DNA of 64,000 nucleotides from Herbaspirillum frisingense GSF30 (GCF_000300975.2 NZ_AEEC02000019.1:50316-114315), one strand, 5' to 3'; numbered from the stretch's first letter, positions 9,701 through 18,071 are shown. The notes: generated by a model not told the origin, from the letters alone. Numbers and translations are program-made.

Positions 9701-9892
9701 CTGACGCGCGGTGGCACCGGGCCAGTCGGTCTGGATCACCATGACCTTGAAGGTGAAGGGCGGGTCTTCGGACTGCGAGAGCCGGTTATAGGAGCCCATG
9801 CCCAGCAGCGTCACCAGCGCCAGGATGAAGGTCACCAGCGCCTGGTGCTGCAGCGTCCAGGCGGAGAGATTGAAACGGCCGGGCGCGCTCAT
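6749..9892 (-). CDS. RND multidrug efflux pump, inner-membrane transporter
   Basis: The 1047-residue protein has the AcrB/MexB-type layout of twelve membrane spans with two large periplasmic loops. The proton-relay pair appears as GLLVDDAIIAVEMM in span 4 (two Asp near residue 405), and the second half carries GTIAMLGIIMRNSVILVDQIE. The start motif FNLSAWTLQHQALVTFILALV fits the family. It exports hydrophobic or amphiphilic compounds using proton motive force. The ATG overlaps the stop of the adaptor gene (ATGA), and the stop overlaps the channel gene. Substrate range cannot be told from sequence. The lack of heavy-metal-type motifs favours a drug or solvent pump. Confidence 0.92.
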   Translation of the reverse strand: MSAPGRFNLSAWTLQHQALVTFILALVTLLGMGSYNRLSQSEDPPFTFKVMVIQTDWPGATARQVQEQITDRIARKLQETPDVDFLRSYSRAGQSQLFFTIKDTAPASQVPQTWYQVRKKVGDVAATLPQGVKGPYFNDEFGDVYTNIYALAGDGFTPAQLRDYADQLRGELLHVPGVAKIDYFGERQEHIYIDIGNARMTRLGISPQQLADAIGGQNAVVPGGLITTGNDRVYVRPTGQFDNLRALEDKVIHLNNRNFRLGDIATIHRGYDEPQEQEMRANGQPVLGIGVTMQPGGDVIRLGKALDERTEELRKRLPAGLTLTAVSSMPHAVEKSVDDFLEAVAEAVAIVLVVSLVSLGIRTGMVVVISIPIVLAVTSLFMYMFDIGLHKVSLGTLVLALGLLVDDAIIAVEMMAVKLEQGWNRRRAAAFAYTSTAFPMLTGTLVTVAGFLPIALAKSGTGEYTRSIFEVSAIALLLSWLAAVVLIPLLGYHMLKEKPGALTDEQIAANPHAGHDEEDHDHPIYQTRIYTLLRRSVSWCVAFRGRVVIATTLLFIGSLAAFALVPQQFFPSSDRPELLIDMHLPERASFEATQREAIRMEALLKDRPQIDHYISFVGVGAPRFYLPLDQQLASPNFAQFVVTAKSVEDREALAKALEEPLRKQFSGVRTRMTRLENGPPVGFPVQFRISGEQIPKVRAIAEQVAAEMRKETRATNIQFDWDEPAQRSVSFEIDQKRAGELGLSSQQISNFLAMQLSGYTITQYRERDKLISVDLRAPRSERVDPSRLATLSMPTPNGPVPLATLGKFHNTLEYGVIWERNRQPTITVLADVRAGVQGIDVTNDVNQKLDALRAELPVGYRIDVGGPVEENAKAQSSISAQMPLMFIAVLLLLMVQLQSFGRTLMVVMTAPLGLIGVVGALLLFGQPFGFVAMLGTIAMLGIIMRNSVILVDQIEQDIAAGRGRFDAIVGATVRRFRPITLTAAAAVLALIPLLRSNFFGPMATALMGGITIATILTLFYLPALYALCYRVKPDETHHRDNAAQGSH

Positions 9893-11040
9893 AGGGCGAA
9901 GTCCTCGGCGTGCAGCGGGGCGACCGGCTTGACCTTCTCGCCTGCGGTCAGGGTATGGACGCCCTGCACCACCACCTTGTCAGCCGCGGCCACGCCCTGC
10001 GACAGCGAAATGCTGCGCTCGCCATAGGCCGATACCGTCACCGGACGCAGTTCCAGCTTGCCTTCGCCGCCGACGATCCAGACCGCCGGCTTGCCGCCTT
10101 GATGGAACAGCGCAGTCGCCGGCAGCAGCAATACCTTGGCCTGGCCGGAGGGAACGGCGGGCGTGATCACGACATCGCCGGTCATGCCCAGGCGCACGCT
10201 GGCGTCGGGTTGTTCCAGGGTGACCTTGACGCGGTAGGTGCGGCTCTGCAGGTCGGCGGCGGGACTGACTTCGCGCACCTTGCCCTTGAAGGTCTTGCCC
10301 GGCAACGCGGCCAGGGTGACGGTAGCGGGCTGGCCAGGTTGCAGGCCGGCCAGTTGGCGGTCGGCGACATCGGTGACCACATCCACCGCGCCCGACCAGG
10401 CCAGCGAATAGACCGGCTGACCGGGGTTGAGCACGTCACCGGTATTGGCCTGTTCGGCGCTGATGACACCGTCATGCTGGGCCACCAGGGTGGTGTAGTC
10501 GCGCTGGTTGCCGGCCACCGAGGCACGTGCCTGGGCCGCCTGGAACTGCGCCAGTGCAGCGGCGCGGGCATCCTGGCTCTGTTCCAGTTGCTGGGCGCTG
10601 ATCAGCTGTTCGCGGGCCTGGGCGGTATCGCGCTGCAACTGTTTCTCGGCGGCGTCCAGGTGCTGGCGTGCCGAGGCCAGTTCGGCGCGGGCGGAGGCGG
10701 CATTCTGATCGGCATCCGACGGGTCCAGGCGGGCCAGCACCTGGCCCTTGCGCACCACGTCGCCCAGGTGCACGCGGCGCTCCACCAGCTGGCCGGCGAC
10801 ACGGAAGGACATCGAGGTCACATAGCGCGACTGCACCTCGGCCGGGAGATGCAAAGGCTGTCCGCCGTCCCGTTCCTGCGGCTGCAGGATCACCACTTCG
10901 CGCGGGGCGTCGGCCACCGGCGCCGGCTTGCTGCAGGCCGACAGGGTCAGTACCAGGGCCGCCGCGGCCAGGCCGAGCGGTACGCGCCGGGGTAGAGACA
11001 GATGCAGGGGAAGGACACGGGGACGCGGATCGGGCTTCAC
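9889..11040 (-). CDS. RND efflux periplasmic adaptor lipoprotein
   Basis: The 383-residue membrane fusion protein has lipobox LSACS (Cys36) after a signal segment. It continues with the barrel-sandwich hairpin (VRKGQVLARLDPSDADQN), a long alpha-hairpin of about residues 95-180 rich in Ala/Gln, and a beta-barrel domain (LRLGMTGDVVI-type segment near residue 285). It links the inner-membrane pump to the outer-membrane channel. It is the first gene of the operon and its stop overlaps the pump start by four bases. The divergent TetR gene and an operator-like palindrome lie in the 146-bp promoter gap. Confidence 0.9.
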   Translation of the reverse strand: MKPDPRPRVLPLHLSLPRRVPLGLAAAALVLTLSACSKPAPVADAPREVVILQPQERDGGQPLHLPAEVQSRYVTSMSFRVAGQLVERRVHLGDVVRKGQVLARLDPSDADQNAASARAELASARQHLDAAEKQLQRDTAQAREQLISAQQLEQSQDARAAALAQFQAAQARASVAGNQRDYTTLVAQHDGVISAEQANTGDVLNPGQPVYSLAWSGAVDVVTDVADRQLAGLQPGQPATVTLAALPGKTFKGKVREVSPAADLQSRTYRVKVTLEQPDASVRLGMTGDVVITPAVPSGQAKVLLLPATALFHQGGKPAVWIVGGEGKLELRPVTVSAYGERSISLSQGVAAADKVVVQGVHTLTAGEKVKPVAPLHAEDFAL

Positions 11041-11151
11041 AGCTTTCCTTTCAGGAAGGTAGGGTCGGATCGCCGGGCGCTCCGCATCCTCGAGGGTGGT
11101 CTTTACAAAAGTTCAGCGATTCTAATGCAGATATGAATTCAGATGCAATCC

Positions 11152-11165
11152 TGTATTTGAATACA
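11152..11165. promoter_or_regulatory. candidate TetR operator, 6-2-6 palindrome
   Basis: TGTATT, two bases, then AATACA form a perfect inverted repeat 21 bp upstream of the tetR start and 111 bp upstream of the adaptor start. A wider inverted pair, GATTCTAA at 11118-11125 and TTAGAATC at 11172-11179, brackets it. The site fits a repressor that controls both its own gene and the efflux operon. Confidence 0.5.
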
Positions 11166-11186
11166 ACAGTGTTAGAATCCTGCCCC

Positions 11187-11897
11187 ATGACACGCGAACC
11201 AAGCCCACCACGCCAACGACTGAGCCGCGAACAAAGTCGCGAGCAGACCCGCGCAAGGCTGCTGGAGGCGGCGCACGCGGTCTTCATGCAAAAGGGATAT
11301 GCGCTTACCAGCGTGGAGGATATCAGCACGGCGGCGGGCTACTCGCGGGGCGCGTTCTATTCCAACTTCGACGACAAGACCGAGCTGTTCTTCGAGTTGC
11401 TCCGGCGCGAGGGCGAGAGCATCGACCGTGGCTTCCAGCGCCTGCTCGATGGTGGAGTGACCGATCCCGATGCCCTGCGCGATGCGCTGGCCGAGCAGTA
11501 TTCGGCGCTCTATCGCGACGACAAGTGCAGCCTGCTGTGGATGGAGGCGCGCATCGTGGCCCTGCGCGACGAGAAGTTCCGCCTGCAGCTCGATGTCTAC
11601 CTGGAAGAGCGTTACCGCCAGATCACCTGTTTCGTGCAGGCCTATTGCGACCTGACCGGGGTCACCCCCGCCGCACCGGCGCGCGAGATCGCCATCGGCC
11701 TGATGGCGCTGTGCGAGGGCGTCAGTTTCTCCTACCGCTGTGTGCCGCACATCGTGGACGGCAAGACCGCCGAGTCGGTACTGGCGTGGTTCATGAAGGC
11801 CTCAGTGGCGGTGACCGCCACCACGGCCGCTCCATCCGCTGTCGCTGCAAAGAAGCCGCCCCGTCCCCGCAAGAAAGCAGCAGCGGCCGGCGACTAG
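11187..11897 (+). CDS. TetR/AcrR-family transcriptional regulator of the efflux operon
   Basis: The 236-residue product has an N-terminal TetR helix-turn-helix: RARLLEAAHAVFMQKGY, TSVEDISTAAGYSRGAFYSNF, then DDKTELF (about residues 20-65). The ligand domain follows, and the tail is Ala/Lys/Pro-rich (PSAVAAKKPPRPRKKAAAAGD), which is unusual and may bind nucleic acid or be disordered. It is divergent from the RND operon, the usual arrangement for a local repressor released by a pump substrate. The ATG at 11187 was chosen over longer in-frame starts because the HTH begins at normal distance and the palindrome at 11152-11165 would otherwise be coding. Confidence 0.88.
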   Translation: MTREPSPPRQRLSREQSREQTRARLLEAAHAVFMQKGYALTSVEDISTAAGYSRGAFYSNFDDKTELFFELLRREGESIDRGFQRLLDGGVTDPDALRDALAEQYSALYRDDKCSLLWMEARIVALRDEKFRLQLDVYLEERYRQITCFVQAYCDLTGVTPAAPAREIAIGLMALCEGVSFSYRCVPHIVDGKTAESVLAWFMKASVAVTATTAAPSAVAAKKPPRPRKKAAAAGD

Positions 11898-11946
11898 CGC
11901 GCCGTCGCTGTCGACGCCATTGGCTCCGCGCCTTGCGCGAACACCC

Positions 11947-13128
11947 TCATCGCTCCTTCCCCATCAGCAGTCTGGCCGCGTCGTCGGCAATGACCTGTTC
12001 CTCATTGGTCGGGATCACCAGCACCCGCAGGCGGCTGGCCTGGCTGCTGATGCATTCCAGATGCTGTTCATTGGCGGCCGGGTCCAGCCTGATGCCCAGC
12101 CAGCCAAGCCGGCGGCAGATGGCGGTGCGCATGCGGGCGTCATGCTCGCCGATGCCGGCGGTGAAGACCAGTGCATCCATGCCGCCCAGGGTGGTGGCCA
12201 GCCGTGCCGCCTCGCCGGCGCAGCGCAACGCGAACAGCTCCAATGCTTCACGGGCCGGGATGGACTCGCTCTGCTGCAGCGTGCGCACATCGGCGCTCAC
12301 GCCGGATACCCCCAGCAGGCCGCTCTGGTGATACAGCAGGTCTTCCAGCGCGGCCGGGGTCATCCCCTGCTGCAACAGGTACAGCAACACGCCGGGATCA
12401 AGCGCACCGCAACGCGTGCCCATGGGGACGCCTTCCAGCGTGGAGAAACCGGTGCTGGCATCGACACTGCGACCGTTCTGGAGCGCACACAGACTGGCGC
12501 CATTGCCCAGGTGCGCGACCACCACGTTGCCGTGTGCCTCGGGCAGGCCGCGCCGACGCAGCTCATCGGCGATATAGCTGTAGGAAATACCGTGGAAACC
12601 GTAACGCAGCACACCTTCGTCATGCAGCTTGCGTGGCAGGGCAAAGCGGCGCGCCAGCGCGTCCTGGGTGGCGTGGAACGCGGTGTCGAAGGTGGCGGTC
12701 TGCGGCAATCCGGGACGCAAACGCTCGATGGCGCGGATCAGCCGCAGGTTCTGGGGCTGGTGCAAAGGGGCCAGCGGCGCCAGGGCTTCCAGCGTGGCTT
12801 CGATGGCGGGGTCCAGCAGCACCGGGCGCGACAGGTGCAGGCCGCCATGCACCACGCGATGCCCGACCGCGCACAGGGCGCCCTGCTCATGGCCGACTTC
12901 CAGCTGGTGCAGCACTTCTTCCAGCACCTTGTCCATCGATGCTATCGGGTCGGCCTTGATCTCGATGGCCGAACGTACGCCATCGATCTCCAGACGCAAT
13001 TGCAGCGGCGTCAGGTGCAGGTCCAGTTGCCCCTGCCCGATCTTGGTGGCGCGGGCCTGGTCGAGGCGAAACACGCCCAGCTTGATCGAAGACGAGCCTG
13101 CATTGAAGGTGAGCAGCCAGCGGTTCAT
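11947..13128 (-). CDS. ackA: acetate kinase
   Basis: The 393-residue product carries the acetate kinase signatures: LTFNAGSSSIKLGVF at the N-terminus, GHRVVHGG near residue 90, VVVAHLGNGASLCAL (phosphate-binding), and TAGIGEHDARMR near the end. It converts acetyl phosphate and ADP to acetate and ATP in the cytoplasm. It overlaps the upstream phosphotransacetylase gene by four bases (ATGA), so both enzymes are co-translated and complete the acetyl-CoA to acetate route. An Fnr-like site upstream of the pair suggests use under low oxygen. Length is normal for the family. Confidence 0.95.
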   Translation of the reverse strand: MNRWLLTFNAGSSSIKLGVFRLDQARATKIGQGQLDLHLTPLQLRLEIDGVRSAIEIKADPIASMDKVLEEVLHQLEVGHEQGALCAVGHRVVHGGLHLSRPVLLDPAIEATLEALAPLAPLHQPQNLRLIRAIERLRPGLPQTATFDTAFHATQDALARRFALPRKLHDEGVLRYGFHGISYSYIADELRRRGLPEAHGNVVVAHLGNGASLCALQNGRSVDASTGFSTLEGVPMGTRCGALDPGVLLYLLQQGMTPAALEDLLYHQSGLLGVSGVSADVRTLQQSESIPAREALELFALRCAGEAARLATTLGGMDALVFTAGIGEHDARMRTAICRRLGWLGIRLDPAANEQHLECISSQASRLRVLVIPTNEEQVIADDAARLLMGKER

Positions 13129-14084
13129 GCGTCCTCCTGAGGGGATACCTGCACGGCGGCCCGTGCCGCCACCAGCCGGGCCAGCGCGGACGATGCCAGG
13201 CGCACCCGCAGGCTGTCGGCGCGACTGGTGAGAATCACGGGCACGCGTGCGCCCAGCACCAGGCCTGCGGCATCGGCCTGCGCCAGGTAGATCAGTTGCT
13301 TGGCCAGCATGTTGCCGGCCTCCAGGTCCGGCACCAGCAGGATGTCCACACTGCCGGCCACCGGTGAGGCTATCCCCTTGATGGTGGCGGCCTCCAGGCT
13401 GATGGCATTGTCAAAGGCCAGCGGGCCATCCACCAGCGCGCCGGTGATCTGGTGGCGCGTCGCCATCACCGTCAGCGCGGCGGCATCCAGTGTGGAGGGC
13501 ATGGCCGGATTGACGGTCTCCACCGCCGCCAGCACCGCCACATGGGGACGGGGCACGCCCATCACGTGCAGCAGGTCGATGGCGTTCTGGCAGATGTCGC
13601 GCTTGTGCGCCAGCGTGGGCGCGATGTTGATGGCGGCGTCGGTGATGACCAGCGGTTTGGAATAGGTGGGGATGGCCATCGCGTACACGTGGCTGATGCG
13701 ACGTTCGGTACGCAGGCCGGAGCCGGCGGCGACGACCGCGCCCAGCAATTCGTCGCTGTGCAGGCTGCCCTTCATCAGGGCGCCCACCCTGCCCTGCACG
13801 GCCAGCTCGACGGCGCGGGCAGCGGCCGCATGGCTGTGCTCGACCGCTTCGATAGGCAAACCCTGCAGCGACAGGCCGGCCTGCTCGGCGATGCGACGTA
13901 TCCTGGCTTCGGGGCCGACCAGCATTGGCTCGAGCAGGCCTTCATCACGCGCTTCCAGCGCCCCTTGCAAGGCCTCGACCGAACAGGGATGGACCACGGC
14001 GACCCGCATGGGCCGGGCACCGAGGGCGTCGCGGATGAGTTGGTCGTAGCGCTGCGCAGGCGAGGCCTGGGCGGGTGGGAACAT
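13125..14084 (-). CDS. pta: phosphate acetyltransferase (PTA/PTB family, short form)
   Basis: The 319-residue product is a single-domain phosphotransacylase: VAVVHPCSVEALQGAL at the start, LMKGSLHSDELLGAVV, RRISHVYAMAIPTYSKPLVITDAAINIAP, and the C-terminal SVDILLVPDLEAGNMLAKQL. It transfers an acyl group from CoA to phosphate. The short form lacks the regulatory N-terminal domains of E. coli Pta and could also act on butyryl-CoA (Ptb), but pairing with ackA favours acetyl-CoA. The start at 14084 has GGAG at correct spacing; an ATG eight codons upstream is possible. Confidence 0.85.
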   Translation of the reverse strand: MFPPAQASPAQRYDQLIRDALGARPMRVAVVHPCSVEALQGALEARDEGLLEPMLVGPEARIRRIAEQAGLSLQGLPIEAVEHSHAAAARAVELAVQGRVGALMKGSLHSDELLGAVVAAGSGLRTERRISHVYAMAIPTYSKPLVITDAAINIAPTLAHKRDICQNAIDLLHVMGVPRPHVAVLAAVETVNPAMPSTLDAAALTVMATRHQITGALVDGPLAFDNAISLEAATIKGIASPVAGSVDILLVPDLEAGNMLAKQLIYLAQADAAGLVLGARVPVILTSRADSLRVRLASSALARLVAARAAVQVSPQEDA

Positions 14085-14178
14085 GGCATTCTCCGGGAGG
14101 CTGGGCATGCGCGGGCATGCTTGTTGTGTCGCAGCATAGCCGCCCCGGGGTGGGAGCGGCGCCCTGATCGGACAAAGC

Positions 14179-14192
14179 TTGATCTGCTTCAA
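14179..14192 (-). promoter_or_regulatory. Fnr/Anr-like box upstream of pta-ackA
   Basis: TTGAT, four bases, TTCAA matches the consensus TTGAT-N4-ATCAA at nine of ten positions. It lies 95 bp upstream of the pta start. A TATGCT element at 14133-14138 on the minus strand could be the -10 box, which would place the Fnr site about 60 bp upstream of the transcript start, a usual activator position. Confidence 0.5.
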
Positions 14193-14253
14193 GTTTGTCA
14201 GCGCCGCGTCATCACGGCGCATGGAGCCACAGGGGGATTGGGGGATTCCGTGC

Positions 14254-16266
14254 CTACACCTGCGCCAGGGCACTGACCATGCGGCGCGCCTGGTCCGCCG
14301 GCATCGGGCGGGAGAAATAGAAACCCTGCATGGCATGGCACTGCAGGGCTTGCAGGGTGCGCAGGTCGTCCTCGCTCTCGACGCCCTCGGCCACCACCTG
14401 GAAGCCGAAAGACCCCGACAACTGCAGCACCGCGGCCACCAGCGCCTGGTTTTCGGTCTGCTCGGTCAGGCCGGTGACGAAGCTGCGGTCGATCTTCACG
14501 CGCGATACGCGCATCTGGCGCAGGAAGCCCAGCGAGGAATAACCCACGCCAAAGTCATCGATGGCGATGCTCACGCCCTGCATCGCCAGCGCCACCAGGC
14601 TCTGGCTGGCGGCCTGCAGGTCCAGGGCGGTTTCTTCGGTGATCTCGATTTCCAGCATCCGGGCCGGCAGCTGGCGCGACTTCAGCATCTCCGTCACCAG
14701 TTCATCGACACTGATGCGCTCCATCTCGCGTGGCGAAATGTTCATCGATACCCGCAGGTCCGGGCGTCCGCTGGCCTGCAGGAAGGCGATCATGGCCCCG
14801 GTCTCGCCGATGATGAAGCGCAGCAACTCCTCCGACAGGCCGGCCAGCGCGGCGATCTCGATCAGGTCGGGCGGCGCGATGGCGCCGTGGCGCGGATGAC
14901 GCCAGCGCAGCAGGGCTTCGAAGCCATCCAGGGTGCGACCATCATGCTGGATGATGGGCTGGAACCAGACCTCCAGCTGGCGGCGCGCCAGGGCATCGGC
15001 CAGGTCGCGCTCGACGTCGCGCTTCATCTGCAGGTGTGCGTTGAGGTCGTCGTTGAACACATGGAACTGGTTGCGGCCACGGCGCTTGGCCTCGTACATG
15101 GCGGCATCGGAGCAGACCAGCATCTCGTTGATGTCATCGCTGCGGGTGATGGTGATGCCCAGGCTCAGGCCGATGTGCCGGTGCGCCAGACGGGCGAAGG
15201 GCTGGCGGATGGCGGCGATGAGCCGCCGGGCCAGCTGTTCCGGCGGTTCAGCCTGCGGCGCCAGCGGGTACAGGATCACGAACTCGTCGCCCCCCAGGCG
15301 TGCCAGGGTGGCGGTCTCGGGCACGCTGGCCTGCAGCCGCCGTGCCACCTCGACCAGCACCTGGTCGCCGGCATCGTGGCCGTAGGCATCGTTGATCACC
15401 TTGAAACCATCCAGGTCGAGGAACATCATGCACAAGGCATGCTCCTGCCGCGCCACCATGCGCGGCGCCACTTCCATGAAACCGGCGCGACCCAGCAGAC
15501 CGGTCAGCAGGTCATGCTCGGCCTGATATTGCATCTTCTGTGCGAAGCGGTGCAGGTCCTGGTGGGCCACTTCCAGCGCCTGCTTGGCGGTGGTGGCCTC
15601 GTTCTTCAGCGCGCTGGCGTGCGAGACCAGGCCTTCGCTGACCTTGGAGCCCCGGATCAGCGCGGCCAGGTAGAGCAGCACCGCTGCGGCCAGTGCCATG
15701 CGGGTGGCGCTGGTCTCGATGGTGGCCAGGCAAAAGATGATGGACAGCAGCGGCGGCGTGATGAAGCAGATCGGAATGCGAGCAAATGCGAAGCCGTGGG
15801 TCACCGCGCCGGCCGTGATGCCGCATACGCAGGTGAGATAGAAAAGAGTCTCGGGCGTGGTATAGCCTGCGCACAGCAGCGGGACGCCGGCCCACACGAT
15901 GCCCGACATCAGGGCCAGGAGGCAGTGCAGTCGGAGGTTGAGTTCGGTGACGCGATCGCCATCGCCGACAGTGCGAGCACCCAGCAACGGCAGCGCCGCT
16001 GCCAGACGCTCCACCGGGATGCGGCAGGCCAGGATGCGCAACACATTGACCAGCCCCGAGCAGGCCAGCCAGATCAGGGCAATGGAGAGCTTGCCCGAGC
16101 GCCAGGCCACGAAGGTCGAGATCACGCCCAGCAGCATGTTGACCGGCATGGACAGCAGCACGGTCTGGCGCAGCGCCATCAGCTGATCGGAACGGATCAG
16201 TTGCCGCAGGGACACGGCATGGGCCGGGTCAGTGTAAGAGGCTTGCGAGTTCTGCTGGTGTGACAT
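14254..16266 (-). CDS. membrane-bound GGDEF-EAL protein (c-di-GMP turnover)
   Basis: The 670-residue product has about six membrane spans (residues 35-205), a short coiled linker, a GGDEF domain (HDLLTGLLGR near 243, RLGGDEFVILY near 325) and an EAL domain (FEALLRWRHP near 449, EITEE, IDDFGVGYSSL near 570, AEGVE). Key residues of both active sites are present, so it could both make and hydrolyse c-di-GMP. The RxxD inhibitory site before GGDEF is replaced by PETA, so product feedback is probably absent. The ATG at 16266 was chosen for its AGGA ribosome site; the frame is open 33 codons further. It is divergent from a 64-residue gene. Confidence 0.92.
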   Translation of the reverse strand: MSHQQNSQASYTDPAHAVSLRQLIRSDQLMALRQTVLLSMPVNMLLGVISTFVAWRSGKLSIALIWLACSGLVNVLRILACRIPVERLAAALPLLGARTVGDGDRVTELNLRLHCLLALMSGIVWAGVPLLCAGYTTPETLFYLTCVCGITAGAVTHGFAFARIPICFITPPLLSIIFCLATIETSATRMALAAAVLLYLAALIRGSKVSEGLVSHASALKNEATTAKQALEVAHQDLHRFAQKMQYQAEHDLLTGLLGRAGFMEVAPRMVARQEHALCMMFLDLDGFKVINDAYGHDAGDQVLVEVARRLQASVPETATLARLGGDEFVILYPLAPQAEPPEQLARRLIAAIRQPFARLAHRHIGLSLGITITRSDDINEMLVCSDAAMYEAKRRGRNQFHVFNDDLNAHLQMKRDVERDLADALARRQLEVWFQPIIQHDGRTLDGFEALLRWRHPRHGAIAPPDLIEIAALAGLSEELLRFIIGETGAMIAFLQASGRPDLRVSMNISPREMERISVDELVTEMLKSRQLPARMLEIEITEETALDLQAASQSLVALAMQGVSIAIDDFGVGYSSLGFLRQMRVSRVKIDRSFVTGLTEQTENQALVAAVLQLSGSFGFQVVAEGVESEDDLRTLQALQCHAMQGFYFSRPMPADQARRMVSALAQV

Positions 16267-16471
16267 GGTGTTCCTGTTGCGTCCTGGAATTGCCGCCTGA
16301 CAAGGCTGGTCCGGCATAACCACCGGATGGGAAGCATAGTACGCGAGCCGGACCGTATTATCCAAGCGACAAGAAGAATTCTCATCAAAACCTGCCCCGG
16401 TTGCGTTGCATCAACGAGGCATTTGCCCAAAACGGACAAGCTGGCCCTTCCGCAACCCCGAGGAAAACAAA

Positions 16472-16666
16472 ATGAGCCACACGAGCACAGACAATGGAAA
16501 CTGGTTATCGGCCGAGCAGGCCGTGTTGCCGGACGGTACCGAACGCGAAAACCTGCCGCTGGTGAAGAAGAAGCTGCCGCTGTTCTCGCCCCAGCAGATC
16601 CCGGGCGGTGACGAACTGCCGCCCCCCTCCCCCACGGCGACCGGGCCATCGACCGAGCCGGCCTGA
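16472..16666 (+). CDS. small hydrophilic protein, 64 residues, unknown
   Basis: The ATG follows AGGAAAACAA. The product is soluble and Pro-rich, with ENLPLVKKKLPLFSPQQIPGG in the middle and a disordered tail rich in Pro, Ser and Thr. It has no membrane span or signal peptide and is not recognised. It lies between two c-di-GMP genes, 160 bp upstream of the second, so a linked role is possible but unproven. Coding looks plausible from the ribosome site and codon pattern. Confidence 0.45.
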   Translation: MSHTSTDNGNWLSAEQAVLPDGTERENLPLVKKKLPLFSPQQIPGGDELPPPSPTATGPSTEPA

Positions 16667-16754
16667 CCGGCGCCCCCGGGGACGGGGCCGCCATGGAGGT
16701 GACACGGCCAGGATGCGGGACGACGGCTACAATAGCGGCTGTTCCTGCCCTTCC

Positions 16755-16799
16755 CACCGTTTGCACCGTTTGCACCGTTTGCACCGCTCGCATCGTTCG
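16755..16799 (+). repeat. 9-bp tandem repeat, five copies (three perfect)
   Basis: CACCGTTTG is repeated three times exactly (16755-16781), then followed by two diverged units, CACCGCTCG and CATCGTTCG. The array ends 27 bp before the ATG of the diguanylate cyclase gene, so it lies in its leader. Copy-number change by slippage is possible. Confidence 0.75.
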
Positions 16800-16826
16800 T
16801 ACTGCCTGCCGGTGCCGTATCACCCC

Positions 16827-17987
16827 ATGGCTCTCGATCCCTCCACCCTGCTTATCCTCACCATCGCCCTGGCGGCGGCCGCTGCTCTCTACCTGGCGGT
16901 GGAATGGGGCGTAGTGCGCGAACGCTCGCTCCTGCTCTGGAGCAGCGGCTTCGCCATCATCGCCCTCGGTTCCTTCCTGGCATTGCTGCGCTCGCGCGGC
17001 TACCTGCTCATCGGCATCTGGTTCGCCAATGGCATGCTGATCGCCGCGCACGCCTGCTTCCTGGCCGGCGTGGCATGGTTTACCCGCACCCGGCTCTCGC
17101 ACCGCTGGTGGCTACTCACACTGCTGTGGCTGGTGATGTTGTGCCTGCCTGCGCAACCCTGGTGGTCACGGGTGATGCTGGGCGTGCAGTCGTTGATGAT
17201 CGCCGCCGTCACGCTGCGCGCCAGTCACCTGTTGCGACCGCATGGCGCATCGCTCAGCGTGGGCGCGGTGCAATTGCGGTATGTGCTGCTGGCGCATGGC
17301 CTGTTCTATGTCGCCAAGGCAATCGTCGCCATCGTGCCAGGCACCCTGCTGGACCTGGCGGCCTTTGGCGGCGCGGTGATCCGGATATCGCTGATCGAAG
17401 GCGCGATGGCGATCATGCTGATCGCGCTGTCGATGACCGGCACCGAGCGGTACCGTCGCGAACAGCACATCGGCCAGCTGGCGGCCCGCGATCCCCTGAC
17501 CGGCCTGCTCAACCGCCGCGCCCTCAAGACCAGCGCCCCCGCGCTGCTGGCGCAGGCCAACGTCCAGCATCCCGGCGCAGTGCTGCTGATCGACATCGAC
17601 AACTTCAAGCAGGTCAACGACCTGCACGGCCATGCTGCCGGTGACCAGCTGCTCGAAGCCTTGAGCATGCTGCTGCACGAGGTTTTGCCGGAGGCTGCAC
17701 TGGCGGCGCGCCTGGGCGGGGATGAATTTGTGATCCTGCTGCAGGATGCCCGCACCGATCAGGTCACCCGTCTGGGGGAAAGCCTGCGACAGGGCTTTGC
17801 CCACGTCGCCGGCAAGAGCTTCCCCACACCCGACCCCGTCAGCCTGAGCGTGGGTGGCAGCGTCTTCGAGACTCCGCCGGCCGACCTGGAAAGCCTGCTG
17901 GCGCACACCGACGTGGCACTGTACGACGCCAAGCGGGCCGGCCGTGATCGGGTCGTGGTGGGGCTGGTCGGAACGCCAGAGGTCTAG
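16827..17987 (+). CDS. membrane-bound diguanylate cyclase (GGDEF)
   Basis: The 386-residue product has about seven membrane spans (residues 5-205) and one GGDEF domain with RDPLTGLLNRRAL, LIDIDNFKQVND and RLGGDEFVILL near residue 297. All substrate and metal residues of an active cyclase appear present. No RxxD inhibitory site is seen (PEAA occupies that place). It would make c-di-GMP in response to an unknown membrane signal. The open frame extends upstream through low-complexity HRL repeats encoded by the 9-bp array; the ATG at 16827 starts the first membrane helix directly and is the natural start. Confidence 0.88.
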   Translation: MALDPSTLLILTIALAAAAALYLAVEWGVVRERSLLLWSSGFAIIALGSFLALLRSRGYLLIGIWFANGMLIAAHACFLAGVAWFTRTRLSHRWWLLTLLWLVMLCLPAQPWWSRVMLGVQSLMIAAVTLRASHLLRPHGASLSVGAVQLRYVLLAHGLFYVAKAIVAIVPGTLLDLAAFGGAVIRISLIEGAMAIMLIALSMTGTERYRREQHIGQLAARDPLTGLLNRRALKTSAPALLAQANVQHPGAVLLIDIDNFKQVNDLHGHAAGDQLLEALSMLLHEVLPEAALAARLGGDEFVILLQDARTDQVTRLGESLRQGFAHVAGKSFPTPDPVSLSVGGSVFETPPADLESLLAHTDVALYDAKRAGRDRVVVGLVGTPEV

Positions 17988-18071
17988 GCCTGCATTGGCC
18001 GGCTGCAAGCGCTGGTGCAGGCGCTTGACCACCGCGCAGCACATCCTGTCCGGCCGCCGCCCCGCTCGCGC

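Noticed and set aside
14179..16263. 694-codon open frame on the plus strand
   Set aside because: It lies opposite the GGDEF-EAL gene, whose active-site motifs are intact; the plus-strand frame is a shadow.
16755..16799. CRISPR-like array
   Set aside because: The units are only 9 bp and directly abut, with no spacers; it is a simple tandem repeat.
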